A DNA stretch of 64,000 bases from Aspidapion aeneum. Lineage: Eukaryota; Arthropoda; Insecta; Coleoptera; Brentidae. The notes under the pieces are model-generated. The model saw only the letters and a program-made list of their open reading frames with translations. It made no database searches and was not told where the DNA came from. Positions within the stretch are counted from its first letter, which is position 1. Each line of letters opens with the position of its first letter. The stretch is from NCBI GenBank assembly GCA_963576565.1, contig OY755042.1, positions 106,383,314 through 106,447,313 of the forward strand, in the 5' to 3' direction. Position numbers and translations under genes: made by a program. This document shows, piece after piece, positions 10,267 to 20,966 of this stretch.

Positions 10267-10818
10267 TTAATTTACCAAAAGTTATAAGCCAAAGTTTGTA
10301 AAAAACATGAAAAAAGCTGGTTTTGGACTGTTTTCCCAAGCTGCTTGTTGAATATTTGTAACAAAATAATCAACTTCTTTATCGATTTGTTCTGGCGTTT
10401 GCATTGGTACTGATAGGTTTATTTTTTCTGACAGACTTTGTTTAAAACTAATCCAGTCAGTCAGTTTATTAACTAGTGAGATATTTGCTTCTTTCTTTAT
10501 TATGTTTTTACTAAGAGTTAGAATAATAGGTGAATGATCTGAGTGTAAATCAAAACTTTCTTCTATATCTACAAAACTTAAAGATATATTTTTTACTATA
10601 AAAAAATCAATTAGATCTGGAATTTTTCTTCGATCTGTTGGATAGTATGTGGGCTTACCAGTTGATATCGGCTCACATTGATATTCACTAATAGCTTGCA
10701 AAAGTTCTTTTCCTTTAGAATTCGTCAGTCTAGATCCCCAGTAGGTATTTTTTGCATTAAAGTCACCTCCAATTATAAAACGGTTTCCTAATTTTCTGAG
10801 AAAATTAAGATATTGATT
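10267..10818 (-). pseudogene. Jockey-type LINE ORF2 endonuclease fragment
   Basis: The minus-strand frame encodes NQYLNFLRKLGN, FIIGGDFNAKNTYWGS, QAISEYQCEPISTGKPTYYP, IPDLIDFFI and LHSDHSPIILTL. These are the EEP motifs GDFNA, PDxIDF and SDHxP that form the catalytic pocket. Bases 10783-10818 match bases 1-36 of the window, so this piece covers the segment of the same LINE family that follows the start of the window. It stops 5 bases before the Gypsy LTR. Coding similarity fades near 10300. Confidence 0.85.
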
Positions 10819-10823
10819 GATCC

Positions 10824-12750
10824 TGTAGCGTTTTTTAGACAGCTAACATAGCTACGGTAGCTGTTCGCCGGAGAGCACTGTGGGATTTGAATAAAGTGGT
10901 ACACAAATTAACAGAGAAGGTAATGGAAAATATGAATTATTTACCTTAACAAAAATGTTGAGCGCCACCCAATTTTATGTATATAAATATCTCGGGAACT
11001 AAAGATCATATCTGGTAAAATTAGGAAACCCAGTATTATTTAATTTGATTGGATGGTCATTATGTTCTCGAGATTATTGTAATCTGGTGATATTTAATTA
11101 ACTGAAGTCAGTTAAATATCTCCAGAACTAAATATATTAAATACTGACTGTGTAGGTAGGTAATGGATATTCTATAAATTAAAATAAATGTGATTATATG
11201 ACAATTTCTAAATTTATTGTCTAAAACCTGAAAAAGATTTTACAAAAGTAACAATATTTTATTCTAGTCTTTCCCTAAGTTTTAACCTAGAAAATACCAA
11301 AAAAATTAAATCTAAGATGATTTTGACGTGTTATCATCACCGCAATTTACGTAACGCAAGCGGAGGCAACCTGTAAAAATTCATGAATTTTTAAGTAGGC
11401 GCAGCGCAGATTTTAAACTGTACTTTTTATCAAAATCATCTCTAAAAAAATAGAGATTCTATAAAATAATAGCGAAAATTTACACATCTGTGCGTGACTT
11501 ATTTCTTTATAAAAACCTGCAAAACCATAACTTCTTTAAGCTCCATGTAGTGGAAATAGCTGTATTTCTGCCGCGTACTGGTGACAGAAGTAATCTGGTC
11601 ATGCAATGACCCGTTTCATAATGACGTAACTTTTGACTACGAGGTTTTACTCTAAACTTTGACTTCTATCTGGCAAGACAAATGTTGACTCTTGACACGT
11701 ATCTTGTGACTAAGCTTTGACTCGTACCTGGCACCCTATATAGAGAAAATATCTTACTTAGTTTCTCTATATTAGCACCATGTAATTTGTTAGTTTATTA
11801 ATTTTAGAATATACATGTTAATTTTTTTTTGAATAAAAGTTTATTTTCTTAAGTCTTCAGAGTATTTTTATTTATTTGTTAAAAGATAGAAATATAGAGT
11901 TTATTTTTCCTTACCTCAACCTTGAGGGTAACTCCTAAAGATAAGCTCTCCACATAGTTTTAATATCGAGGAAGTTGTTGGGAAAATAAATCGCTTTCTG
12001 GCAGCAACAGGTAAATTGATTTTGCAACACAGCAACCAAGACAGCAACACCGCTGCGCTCATTGATACCAAGATAGCCTGCGAGCAAGGAAAAAATCTCA
12101 CATTAGTAAGGCTGAATTTTGAGGATGTCTTTCGACAAGCACAAACAATAAACTGATAAATTTATAAAGAATATAAGTAGGTACTTACATAATTTCAGAT
12201 AATCCTTCACTCAACACAAAAACAGAATATGGTTTTAACTAAATACAGCTCATCAGAACTTTCAATTGAAATCACTTAAATGTGAGCTGTGAGAAAATCT
12301 GCCGGTGGCGATTTGAAAATCACACATATAGTTGGCCGATATTTCCCACACTGAAACCTTTGTCTCCGTGCAGCAAGTTTGCCCCCAGATCTCCAAACTC
12401 AGGAGCAAAAAATGTCCTCGCATTTGTTCGATGTAGATACACCATGTATTTTCTCGATATTTGAAAACCGTGACCAGTGGCTCCTAACAAGTTTTATTAT
12501 TTTAAATTAAACTAAAATTTTGCCAGTGACCGTCAAAAGGTTTTGCACATTTAATGATCATGATGAAATGTTGCAGATTAAATTTAATGAATTATATAAG
12601 ACATCTCGTCTTTACTACTATAAAAAAATATACAAATTATTATAAAATTATTTATGATAATAAAATGTTTTTAAATAAAATTTAATGTACTAAAAATAGT
12701 CGAATGTAGCATTTTTAAGAAAATAAGGGCTGGGAAATAAAAATGCTACA
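10824..12750 (-). repeat. Gypsy 3' LTR (1927 bp)
   Basis: Starts TGTAGCGTTTTTTAGAC and ends GGAAATAAAAATGCTACA. Nearly identical to 18885-20796. It carries 6 bp (near 11361) and 9 bp (near 11550) that the other LTR lacks. Short frames at 11916-12101 and 12282-12464 recur in the other LTR only because the LTRs are copies. Confidence 0.93.
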
Positions 12751-12766
12751 CAGCCCCTCTCCTAAA
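12751..12766 (-). other. Polypurine tract of the Gypsy element
   Basis: On the minus strand the bases before the 3' LTR read TAGGAGAGGGGCTG, a purine-rich plus-strand primer directly abutting the LTR. Confidence 0.8.
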
Positions 12767-13077
12767 AGCAATAATAGTTTTGTCTTGATGATCCATAATC
12801 ATCGTGACAAAAATATTAAATCTATTTTACATAAACTAATGTCGATTTCTTTATGCCTTTAACTTGAAACTTAATATCTAACGCGTATTAAACGTCCTGA
12901 AAGGAGACAAAATCGGTAGGTCATAATGGAGTAGGCTCTAAATCGGTATGTTCCTTTCCAAGCAAAGAATAAAATCAACAAAAGAATAACACCAAAAGCT
13001 ATGTACAAACACGGAAATCGAAATTGGAAGGATAACTATTCCTACACATTGGTGCACCGCAATGGTAAGAGATAGAC
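12767..13077 (-). other. Untranslated region between Gypsy pol and the 3' LTR
   Basis: About 310 bases after the pol stop with no ORF; no trace of an envelope gene. Confidence 0.75.
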
Positions 13078-16000
13078 TTAGTCTAAATTTTCTTGTTCAG
13101 ACAGTTCTGAAGGATTTTCAGAATCCGACTGATTAATATCATATTCTTGATAAGGTTTTGGGTCTTTTATATGCCAATTTTTAACCATACGACCGGAATC
13201 AACCTCACGCAAATCATACACTAAACGAGAGATTTTCTTCTTAACTGTACATAATATGTACCTAGGAGCAAGTTTAGCCATAAAGCGCTTTCCAGCGTCT
13301 GAGAGAATTTTATTTCTTCTCCAGACATAGTCTCCTACTTTAAACTCAATATCTCTTTTTCTTAAATTATACGATTTACTATTTCGCTCATAAGCTGCGT
13401 GCAGCTTTTGTCTAACTTCGGAATAAATTTCCTTCATACCCTTCAAATTTGCAGCATAACCATTTCTATCGCCTGGGAGAATTTCAACATCTTTATGTAT
13501 TGAACCCGAGGTTAACTTATAAAAATCAGCATGTGAAGGAATGTGTCTACCGAAATTTAAAAATGCTGGGGTGTAGCCATGAACTTCATGCTTACTAGTG
13601 TTAATAGCATGTTGACATTTAGCTATATCAATATCCCAATCTGTATGTGATTCTACAAAACAACGAATTATTGTTCCAGCAGTCCGGTTATTCCTTTCAA
13701 CATAATTGCATTGAGGTGAATACACAGCAGTATACCAAACCTTTTCAATACCATAATTGCTACAAAGATCACGGAAACTTTTGGCTTTAAAACAACCATT
13801 ATCTGCAATTACCAAATTACTAACTCCATAAACCAAGAATACTTGTTCTTCCAGAAACTTATTTATTGGACCAATTTTTGCAGAACGAAGAGGGCATATT
13901 AGTTGGTACTTTGTAAACCAATCGCTAACTACAAGAATAAATCGATTTTTTCTCTTTGACAGAGGAAAAGGTCCCATTAGATCAAGGGCAACCATTTCAA
14001 ATGGATTGCTAATTTTCTTTTCTTTACCCATGAGTCCCATTTGTCGAGTATTTGAAGCTTTTTGAGAACCACAAACCTTACAAGACTTGCAATATCGAAG
14101 GACATCTCTTCTCATTTTAGGCCAATAATATAGTTCCTGTACACGAGACAAAGTTTTGAAGAAACCAAAATGTCCTGAAGTTTTCTCATCATGAGAACAT
14201 TTTAACACGCTTACTCTCTGATGTTTAGGAACTAAGAATTTCCATTCAGGAAGACTAGTTTTTACATAAGATTTTTCTGGAATGAACTTGTAACCTAAAT
14301 CACCATCAACTTTCCACTGTGGAAACATTTCAGGATCAGAACGAATTTTGGATCGAAGATCTACATACCAGTTATCATTTTGCTCTAAATCTATCTCAAC
14401 TAACGATACTTCCGGAGGAATGCGAGACAATGCATCAGGTACCACATTTGACGTACCCTTTCTGTGTACCAATTCGAAATTATGTTCTCTTAATTTAACA
14501 GCCCATCGAGCCAACTTACCACTTGGATTTTTCATATTATTTAACCACAACAAGGAATAGCAGTCTGTGATTACCGTGAACTTACTTGCACCTTCTACGT
14601 AACAGCGAAAACGTTCTATTGCAAAGATTACTGCCAAACACTCCTTTTCTACAGTAGAATAATTTCTCTCTGTTCTGGACAAACTCCTACTGGCATAAGC
14701 GATTACCTTCTCCTCGCCATCTAAAATCTGTGTCAGAACACCACCTAGACCTACATTTGACGCGTCACACTGTATCGTGAACATCTCACTATAGTCTGGC
14801 TGTGCTAAGACTGGAGCGGACACCAACAGCTGCTTGACCTTGACAAACGACTCCTCCGCCGCTTCAGACCAAGTGATCGGCTGATTTTTCTTTTTTCCTT
14901 TTAAAAGATCATTGATTGGAGCCATTAAAGTAGCAAAATCTTTGACAAAACGACGGTACCAAGAACAAAGACCTATCCAACGTTTTATCTCCGTGGTAGT
15001 TCGAGGCCTGGGGTAGTTAATCATACAAGAAACTTTCTCAGGATCTGTTCTAAGAGAGTTTGAGCCAATAATAAAGCCAAGGAACTTGACTTCTGTCTTG
15101 AAGAACTCCGATTTTTCAAGGTTAATTGTAAGATTTGCCTCTTTCAATTTTAAACGGACTTCCTCCAGTAACTTTAAATGTGATTCTAAATCCCAACTGG
15201 CCAAACAAAGGTCATCAAGATAGGAATAGATATTAGGATATTTCGCACCAAAAATAGAATCAATTAACCTTTGTTGAGTTTGCGCAGCATTGCACAAACC
15301 AAAAGGAACCCTTTTAAACTGAAAGGATCCTCTACCTACAACAGAAAATGCAGTTTTTTGTTTGGATTCATTATCGAGAGGAATTTGCCAAAATGCCTTC
15401 CGAAGATCGATTGAAGAAATATAGTTAGCACCTCTTAACATGCTCAAAATAGAATTTATATTAGGTAGTGGGTATGTATCGTGAACTGTGACGTCATTTA
15501 AGCCACGCCCATCGAAGCAGAAGCGAAATTCACCGTTGGCCTTCTTCACCAGTAGTACTGGGCTGCACCAAGGGCTATTTGAAGGTTCTATAACCCCAAG
15601 TCTTAACATATCATCAATTTCGTCGTTCAAAATTTTAGACATATAGGGTGAAAGTGGGTAAGGACGTTTCCTAAAGGGTTTTGCACTCCCTGTATCAATT
15701 GTCAACTTTAATTGATCAGTACAACCTATATGGTCTTTACTAGAAATATCTTCAAATGATTTTATAACTGATTCCGCTCTTAGACGGTCAGACTCACTCA
15801 AAGAATCTAAAGAATGCAGAAAACTAAAAACTTTATTAGAATCCGGCACTGAAATAACATTTAACTCATTTTCAGTAAAACCGCATTGAACATGCCACGA
15901 ATTTGCTTTAAAATCCACACAAATCTGAAAAAGCTTTGCAAAATCGCTTCCGAAAATGAAAGCTTGGGGTAGTGCAGAGACAACTAAAGCTCTTACAATT

Positions 16001-16449
16001 CGACATGTTTGGCCTACATAAATAAGTAAATCTACCTCACCATCAACGATTTTACGAGATCCATCGGCTGTACAAATTTTCTCAAAAGAGGAGTGCCTAA
16101 TCTCTAAGTCAAAATGTTTTAAAATTTCAATTCCAGGGGAACCTACTACGGAACTAGTAGCACCCGAATCTAATAAAACGGTTATATTTTGATCATATAA
16201 CTTAACTTGTATATAAGGGCGATTATCTAAGGGCTTTTCTATAAAAAGAGGGGAAATTTTATTTACACGCGACTGTTTGAAAAATTTTGATACAGTATTT
16301 TTCCATTCTTCCCAATCAACTAAGTTAAATTTATTTTTATTGCTTAGAGTTTTATTTACAGATGTGGTTACGGAAAAATCGGAATACTTACCAGTACATG
16401 AACCACTAAAATGCACCTTCTTATTTAGTTTTTTGAACAAGATGGACAA
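13078..16449 (-). CDS. pol: Gypsy Pol polyprotein (protease, RT, RNase H, integrase)
   Basis: A continuous 1123-codon frame. Aspartic protease: LLDSGATSSVVG with DSGA at about residues 94-97. Reverse transcriptase: SSIDLRKAFWQIPL near 345-358, VPFGLCNA near 381-388 and catalytic YLDD at 410-413. RNase H: CDAS at 561-564, Glu near 601-603, Asp 629 and Asp 672. Integrase: HHCC finger (His 753, His 760, Cys 787, Cys 790) and the D,D-35-E triad at about Asp 823, Asp 883, Glu 918. RNase H before integrase is the Ty3/Gypsy order. The frame has no ATG at its 5' end and lies in the -1 frame relative to gag, overlapping it by 25 nt, so it should be made by ribosomal frameshifting. All catalytic residues I can check are present. 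Confidence 0.95.
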   Translation of the reverse strand: MSILFKKLNKKVHFSGSCTGKYSDFSVTTSVNKTLSNKNKFNLVDWEEWKNTVSKFFKQSRVNKISPLFIEKPLDNRPYIQVKLYDQNITVLLDSGATSSVVGSPGIEILKHFDLEIRHSSFEKICTADGSRKIVDGEVDLLIYVGQTCRIVRALVVSALPQAFIFGSDFAKLFQICVDFKANSWHVQCGFTENELNVISVPDSNKVFSFLHSLDSLSESDRLRAESVIKSFEDISSKDHIGCTDQLKLTIDTGSAKPFRKRPYPLSPYMSKILNDEIDDMLRLGVIEPSNSPWCSPVLLVKKANGEFRFCFDGRGLNDVTVHDTYPLPNINSILSMLRGANYISSIDLRKAFWQIPLDNESKQKTAFSVVGRGSFQFKRVPFGLCNAAQTQQRLIDSIFGAKYPNIYSYLDDLCLASWDLESHLKLLEEVRLKLKEANLTINLEKSEFFKTEVKFLGFIIGSNSLRTDPEKVSCMINYPRPRTTTEIKRWIGLCSWYRRFVKDFATLMAPINDLLKGKKKNQPITWSEAAEESFVKVKQLLVSAPVLAQPDYSEMFTIQCDASNVGLGGVLTQILDGEEKVIAYASRSLSRTERNYSTVEKECLAVIFAIERFRCYVEGASKFTVITDCYSLLWLNNMKNPSGKLARWAVKLREHNFELVHRKGTSNVVPDALSRIPPEVSLVEIDLEQNDNWYVDLRSKIRSDPEMFPQWKVDGDLGYKFIPEKSYVKTSLPEWKFLVPKHQRVSVLKCSHDEKTSGHFGFFKTLSRVQELYYWPKMRRDVLRYCKSCKVCGSQKASNTRQMGLMGKEKKISNPFEMVALDLMGPFPLSKRKNRFILVVSDWFTKYQLICPLRSAKIGPINKFLEEQVFLVYGVSNLVIADNGCFKAKSFRDLCSNYGIEKVWYTAVYSPQCNYVERNNRTAGTIIRCFVESHTDWDIDIAKCQHAINTSKHEVHGYTPAFLNFGRHIPSHADFYKLTSGSIHKDVEILPGDRNGYAANLKGMKEIYSEVRQKLHAAYERNSKSYNLRKRDIEFKVGDYVWRRNKILSDAGKRFMAKLAPRYILCTVKKKISRLVYDLREVDSGRMVKNWHIKDPKPYQEYDINQSDSENPSELSEQENLD

Positions 16450-17831
16450 TTGCTAACTCGAACATCTGGAGCACCACATTTGTAACAAAATAATTTTCTC
16501 TTTAATTTGCAATCAGAAAAAACATGATTTAACTGACCGCAGTTAAAACAAGTTATTGGTTCTCGGTGCCTTTGTGAAGGCCCTTCAGAATGTTCAAGGT
16601 CATTATTGCTTCTGTTTAAAGGTTTCGAATTATTTCTTTCTTTTTGAAAATTAAAATTTCTATTATTTTTATGTTTAGAAAAATCATTATGTTTTTTTAA
16701 ATTGTTTTTGTTGATTCTCTTTTTTATATTCGAAATTTCTAGATTTAAAATTAGAATCGGTTCTATCGTTACCATAAAGAGTAGAAATATTGTGAGAAGA
16801 ATCGTACTGTAAAATATTTGATTCATCAATTTTCCTACAACTATCAATCAGTTCATCGACTGTATTAAAATCTGAAATAGCAAGACGACTCGCATAGCCA
16901 AACAATAAATTTTTACGAACATGTTTTACTTTTGTGCTTTCATGAGGAGGACGAGATAATCTGTTAAATAAAACTTCTAAATGACCACAAAAAATATGAA
17001 CAGACTCGTTTGGTTTTTGCTTCCTTGCCCGAATCTCTGTCCAGACAACCTCATCATTTTCTGACAACAAAAAATCTTTTTTAATCGCTCTACCAATGAA
17101 TCCCAATTTGTAAGTGTACTTTTAATTCTCTTATACCAAGCGAATGCGTTCGTCTTCATAAAAAACTCAACTGCTGATTGAAAAAGTTCGTCATTACTGA
17201 CTTTTCGAGAAGCTGCCAATTCACTAACGCGTTCTAAAAATGAATAAAGATTTCTCGGATCTCCTTTAAATTTTATACCCCATTCTGAAATAGGAATATT
17301 TTTAGAATTACAAGAAATCACCGGTGGTGCAACATTAATTACTGGAGTTTGAAAAGTTGGAAAGAGAGGGGATGTCGGTCTCTGATTTCCCTTAGTTGAT
17401 TTTTCCATCAAATCATCCTCCAATTTAAGATAAGTAGCTTTAGTTTCCTTTTTAAAATTTGTTACCTCTACAGTATTATCTTCCGTATCAGAAATCGTAG
17501 CTTTTAATCGTTCGAGCCTCTGGCTCACGTGAGCAATACGCGACAAAAGTTTGACAAAAATCGAATCTTGACAGGTTCCTTCAAAATCTTCAATCTGTTC
17601 TGTAATTGAATCAACTGAAGTCTTAATTGCTTCTTTTTCAATAGAAAATGTATATTTATATGCATCTGGTACAACACATTTGCCTGGTTGAATTTTTTCC
17701 TTAGCTAAAAGACGCGCAAGTACTTTTCGCTTATCTGGGGTAGGTCTAGCTATACCAACATCTCTAATTTGTAGTTCATAATCTAACTCCGCTTCGGTCA
17801 AGTGTGAAGCACTTTTAATTACGTAATCCAT
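16425..17831 (-). pseudogene. gag: Gypsy Gag, open except for two single-base indels in A runs
   Basis: Starts at ATG 17831 (MDYVIKSASHLTEAELDYEL). A coiled-coil region spans about residues 70-150, then a capsid-like domain (PISEWGIKFKGDPRNLYSFL). Frame 1 breaks at an A run near 17078-17083; the capsid continues in a second frame (DFLLSENDEVVWTEIRARKQ, NESVHIFCGHLEVLFNRLSR). This breaks again at an A7 run near 16693-16699; the third frame holds the nucleocapsid with CFNCGQLNHVFSDC and CYKCGAPDVRVSNCPSC. The two changes are opposite in sign and each is one base in a homopolymer, so they may be sequencing errors rather than real damage. Gag ends TAA at 16427-16425. Confidence 0.88.
16428..16434 (-). 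promoter_or_regulatory. Canonical -1 ribosomal frameshift heptamer A_AAA_AAC
   Basis: In the gag frame the end reads TCA AAA AAC TAA. The heptamer A AAA AAC obeys the X XXY YYZ rule in the right register, is followed immediately by the gag stop, and a -1 slip enters the pol frame (SKKLNKKVHF). No stimulatory structure was assessed. Confidence 0.9.
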
Positions 17832-18858
17832 TTTAAAAATGTTTTAAAATATATGAATGATTCAATTTTGAAACTATATAGTAAAAAAATTAAATGAAAA
17901 ATATTTTGTGGGATATCAATTTAGAGAAAATATTTGCGAAATACAAAAGGTATAAAGTCTTTGCCACAAAAAAAAATCAATAAAAAAACAAAGTAAAAAT
18001 TTTAATTATTTTTTCTAGTTCTCATAGGAAAATGATAAAAAAAATATTTATGCAATTGTAAAAAAAATCTTTGGGGTATCAAAATAGCGATCGAAATCCA
18101 TAGATAATAAAAAGTTAGGTTTTACTAAACCTTCTTTGAAAAAGCCGCACTTACATATTCAAGTTTTAAAATCTAATGTTCTAGCGAACCTATGCAAATA
18201 AATTTGGACAATATCCAAGCTATAATTTAATGCTTTCAAAAAAATTAAGCTGTCAAAAAAAAATTTGAGCTTTCAAAAAAATACCTAAAATCATATAAGC
18301 TCAAATTCAATATTACCAAATTTTGCCGGACACGAGTCAATCAAATAGCGTATAAATTATTTGCAATATCTCTCTAATGCTACGCTATTTACGTACGCTA
18401 AATCTCTATAATGCATTGACTCTTATGCTAACCTAAAATAAAATAATACGCCTCGAAATGTTAAATTAAAAAAACAAGACCGTGTCAAGTTTTCTTGTTT
18501 AAAAAAATACAATCGATTTTTATAAAGTGTTGTTGTCAAGCGCAAAAAACATAACTTTTTATGAGCCACATTTTTCTTTTGCATGCTACTTTTAATTTTA
18601 AGCAGCAAGAATTATTTTTAAAGCCTGTATAGAAAAACTTTTATTTATTTGACTAGAATAAAATATTTTCTGTTTAAAAAAATTAAATTTCTATTTTGCT
18701 ATTAGATCTCGTTCTCTAGTTATATACCACACCTTGCCTACAGTCAGTTTATCAAAAAAATAACTTCAAAAATAACAAAAAAAATTTTTTTTTTTTTTAA
18801 TTAAAAAAATATTTTGTAGTTTCTCTTCCCACTCTGCTAAGCTTGGTTTTATATGGAA
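17832..18858 (-). other. Gypsy 5' leader
   Basis: About 1 kb between the primer site and the gag ATG. Very AT-rich, with several poly-A/T runs and no ORF of note; it would carry the packaging signal. Confidence 0.75.
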
Positions 18859-18876
18859 GCCCCACGTTGGGCGCCA
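18859..18876 (-). other. Primer-binding site, tRNA-Lys type
   Basis: On the minus strand TGGCGCCCAACGTGGGGC, an 18-nt match to the primer site used with the tRNA-Lys 1,2 class of primers, beginning with the TGG complementary to tRNA CCA. It lies 8 nt inside the 5' LTR, a slightly larger gap than usual. Confidence 0.88.
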
Positions 18877-18884
18877 TAAATATG

Positions 18885-20796
18885 TGTAGCGTTTTTTAGA
18901 CAGCTAACATAGCTACGGTAGCTGTTCGCCGGAGAGCACTGTGGGATTTGAATAAAGTGGTACACAAATTAACAGAGAAGGTAATGGAAAATATGAATTA
19001 TTTACCTTAACAAAAATGTTGAGCGCCACCCAATTTTATGTATATAAATATCTCGGGAACTAAAGATCATATCTGGTAAAATTAGGAAACCCAGTATTAT
19101 TTAATTTGATTGGATGGTCATTATGTTCTCGAGATTATTGTAATCTGGTGATATTTAATTAACTGAAGTCAGTTAAATATCTCCAGAACTAAATATATTA
19201 AATACTGACTGTGTAGGTAGGTAATGGATATTCTATAAATTAAAATAAATGTGATTATATGACAATTTCTAAATTTATTGTCTAAAACCTGAAAAAGATT
19301 TTACAAAAGTAACAATATTTTATTCTAGTCTTTCCCTAAGTTTTAACCTAGAAAATACCAAAAAAATTAAATCTAAGATGATTTTGACGTGTTATCATCA
19401 CCGCAATTTACGTAACGCAAGCAACCTGTAAAAATTCATGAATTTTTAAGTAGGCGCAGCGCAGATTTTAAACTGTACTTTTTATCAAAATCATCTCTAA
19501 AAAAATAGAGATTCTATAAAATAATAGCGAAAATTTACACATCTGTGCGTGACTTATTTCTTTATAAAAACCTGCAAAACCATAACTTCTTTAAGCTCCA
19601 TGTAGCTGTATTTCTGCCGCGTACTGGTGACAGAAGTAATCTGGTCATGCAATGACCCGTTTCATAATGACGTAACTTTTGACTACGAGGTTTTACTCTA
19701 AACTTTGACTTCTATCTGGCAAGACAAATGTTGACTCTTGACACGTATCTTGTGACTAAGCTTTGACTCGTACCTGGCACCCTATATAGAGAAAATATCT
19801 TACTTAGTTTCTCTATATTAGCACCATGTAATTTGTTAGTTTATTAATTTTAGAATATACATGTTAATTTTATTTTGAATAAAAGTTTATTTTCTTAAGT
19901 CTTCAGAGTATTTTTATTTATTTGTTAAAAGATAGAAATATAGAGTTTATTTTTCCTTACCTCAACCTTGAGGGTAACTCCTAAAGATAAGCTCTCCACA
20001 TAGTTTTAATATCGAGGAAGTTGTTGGGAAAATAAATAGCTTTCTGGCAGCAACAGGTAAATTGATTTTGCAACACAGCAACCAAGACAGCAACACCGCT
20101 GCGCTCATTGATACCAAGATAGCCTGTGAGCAAGGAAAAAATCTCACATTAGTAAGGCTGAATTTTGAGGATGTCTTTCGACAAGCACAAACAATAAACT
20201 GATAAATTTATAAAGAATATAAGTAGGTACTTACATAATTTCAGATAATCCTTCACTCAACACAAAAACAGAATATGGTTTTAACTAAATACAGCTCATC
20301 AGAACTTTCAATTGAAATCACTTAAATGTGAGCTGTGAGAAAATCTGCCGGTGGCGATTTGAAAATCACACATATAGTTGGCCGATATTTCCCACACTGA
20401 AACCTTTGTCTCCGTGCAGCAAGTTTGCCCCCAGATCTCCAAACTCAGGAGCAAAAAATGTCCTCGCATTTGTTCGATGTAGATACACCATGTATTTTCT
20501 CGATATTTGAAAACCGTGACCAGTGGCTCCTAACAAGTTTTATTATTTTAAATTAAACTAAAATTTTGCCAGTGACCGTCAAAAGGTTTTGCACATTTAA
20601 TGATCATGATGAAATGTTGCAGATTAAATTTAATGAATTATATAAGACATCTCGTCTTTACTACTATAAAAAAATATACAAATTATTATAAAATTATTTA
20701 TGATAATAAAATGTTTTTAAATAAAATTTAATGTACTAAAAATAGTCGAATGTAGCATTTTTAAGAAAATAAGGGCTGGGAAATAAAAATGCTACA
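18885..20796 (-). repeat. Gypsy 5' LTR (1912 bp)
   Basis: Direct repeat of 10824-12750, starting TGTAGCGTTTTTTAGAC and ending AAATGCTACA. Upstream of the primer site in element orientation, so this is the transcribing LTR. The promoter position was not determined. Confidence 0.93.
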
Positions 20797-20966
20797 CCAT
20801 CTTGGATTTATGACGTCACACAGGACCTCCCACTCAAATTGAAGGCAAACACCCGGTGACCTAAAATTGTGTGATCTATTTTACCAATCGATCTAGGGCA
20901 TTTTTAAAAAATCTTCCACAACTGTTCCACGGGACACAATTTTTGACTATAAGCTACTTAACTATA

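Larger units (their letters stand above)
10824..20796 (-). mobile_element. Ty3/Gypsy LTR retrotransposon, full length
   Basis: A 9973-bp element with two LTRs, tRNA-Lys primer site, gag, pol and polypurine tract, reading on the minus strand inside the 13-kb intron and antisense to the MCO gene. LTR ends are TGTAGC and GCTACA. The two LTRs differ, as far as I can count by eye, by two short indels (6 and 9 bp), a one-base difference in a T run and a couple of substitutions over 1.9 kb, so the insertion is recent. No target-site duplication: the left flank ends GATCC and the right starts CCATC. No env-like ORF downstream of pol. Confidence 0.93.

Noticed and set aside
12282..12464. 60-codon frames conserved in both Gypsy LTRs (also 11916-12101, 19962-20147, 20328-20510)
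   Set aside because: Conserved only because the LTRs are recent copies of each other; no recognisable protein.
16449..16449. An independent start codon for Gypsy pol
   Set aside because: The first codon of the open frame is TTG, not ATG; the -1 frameshift site explains expression.
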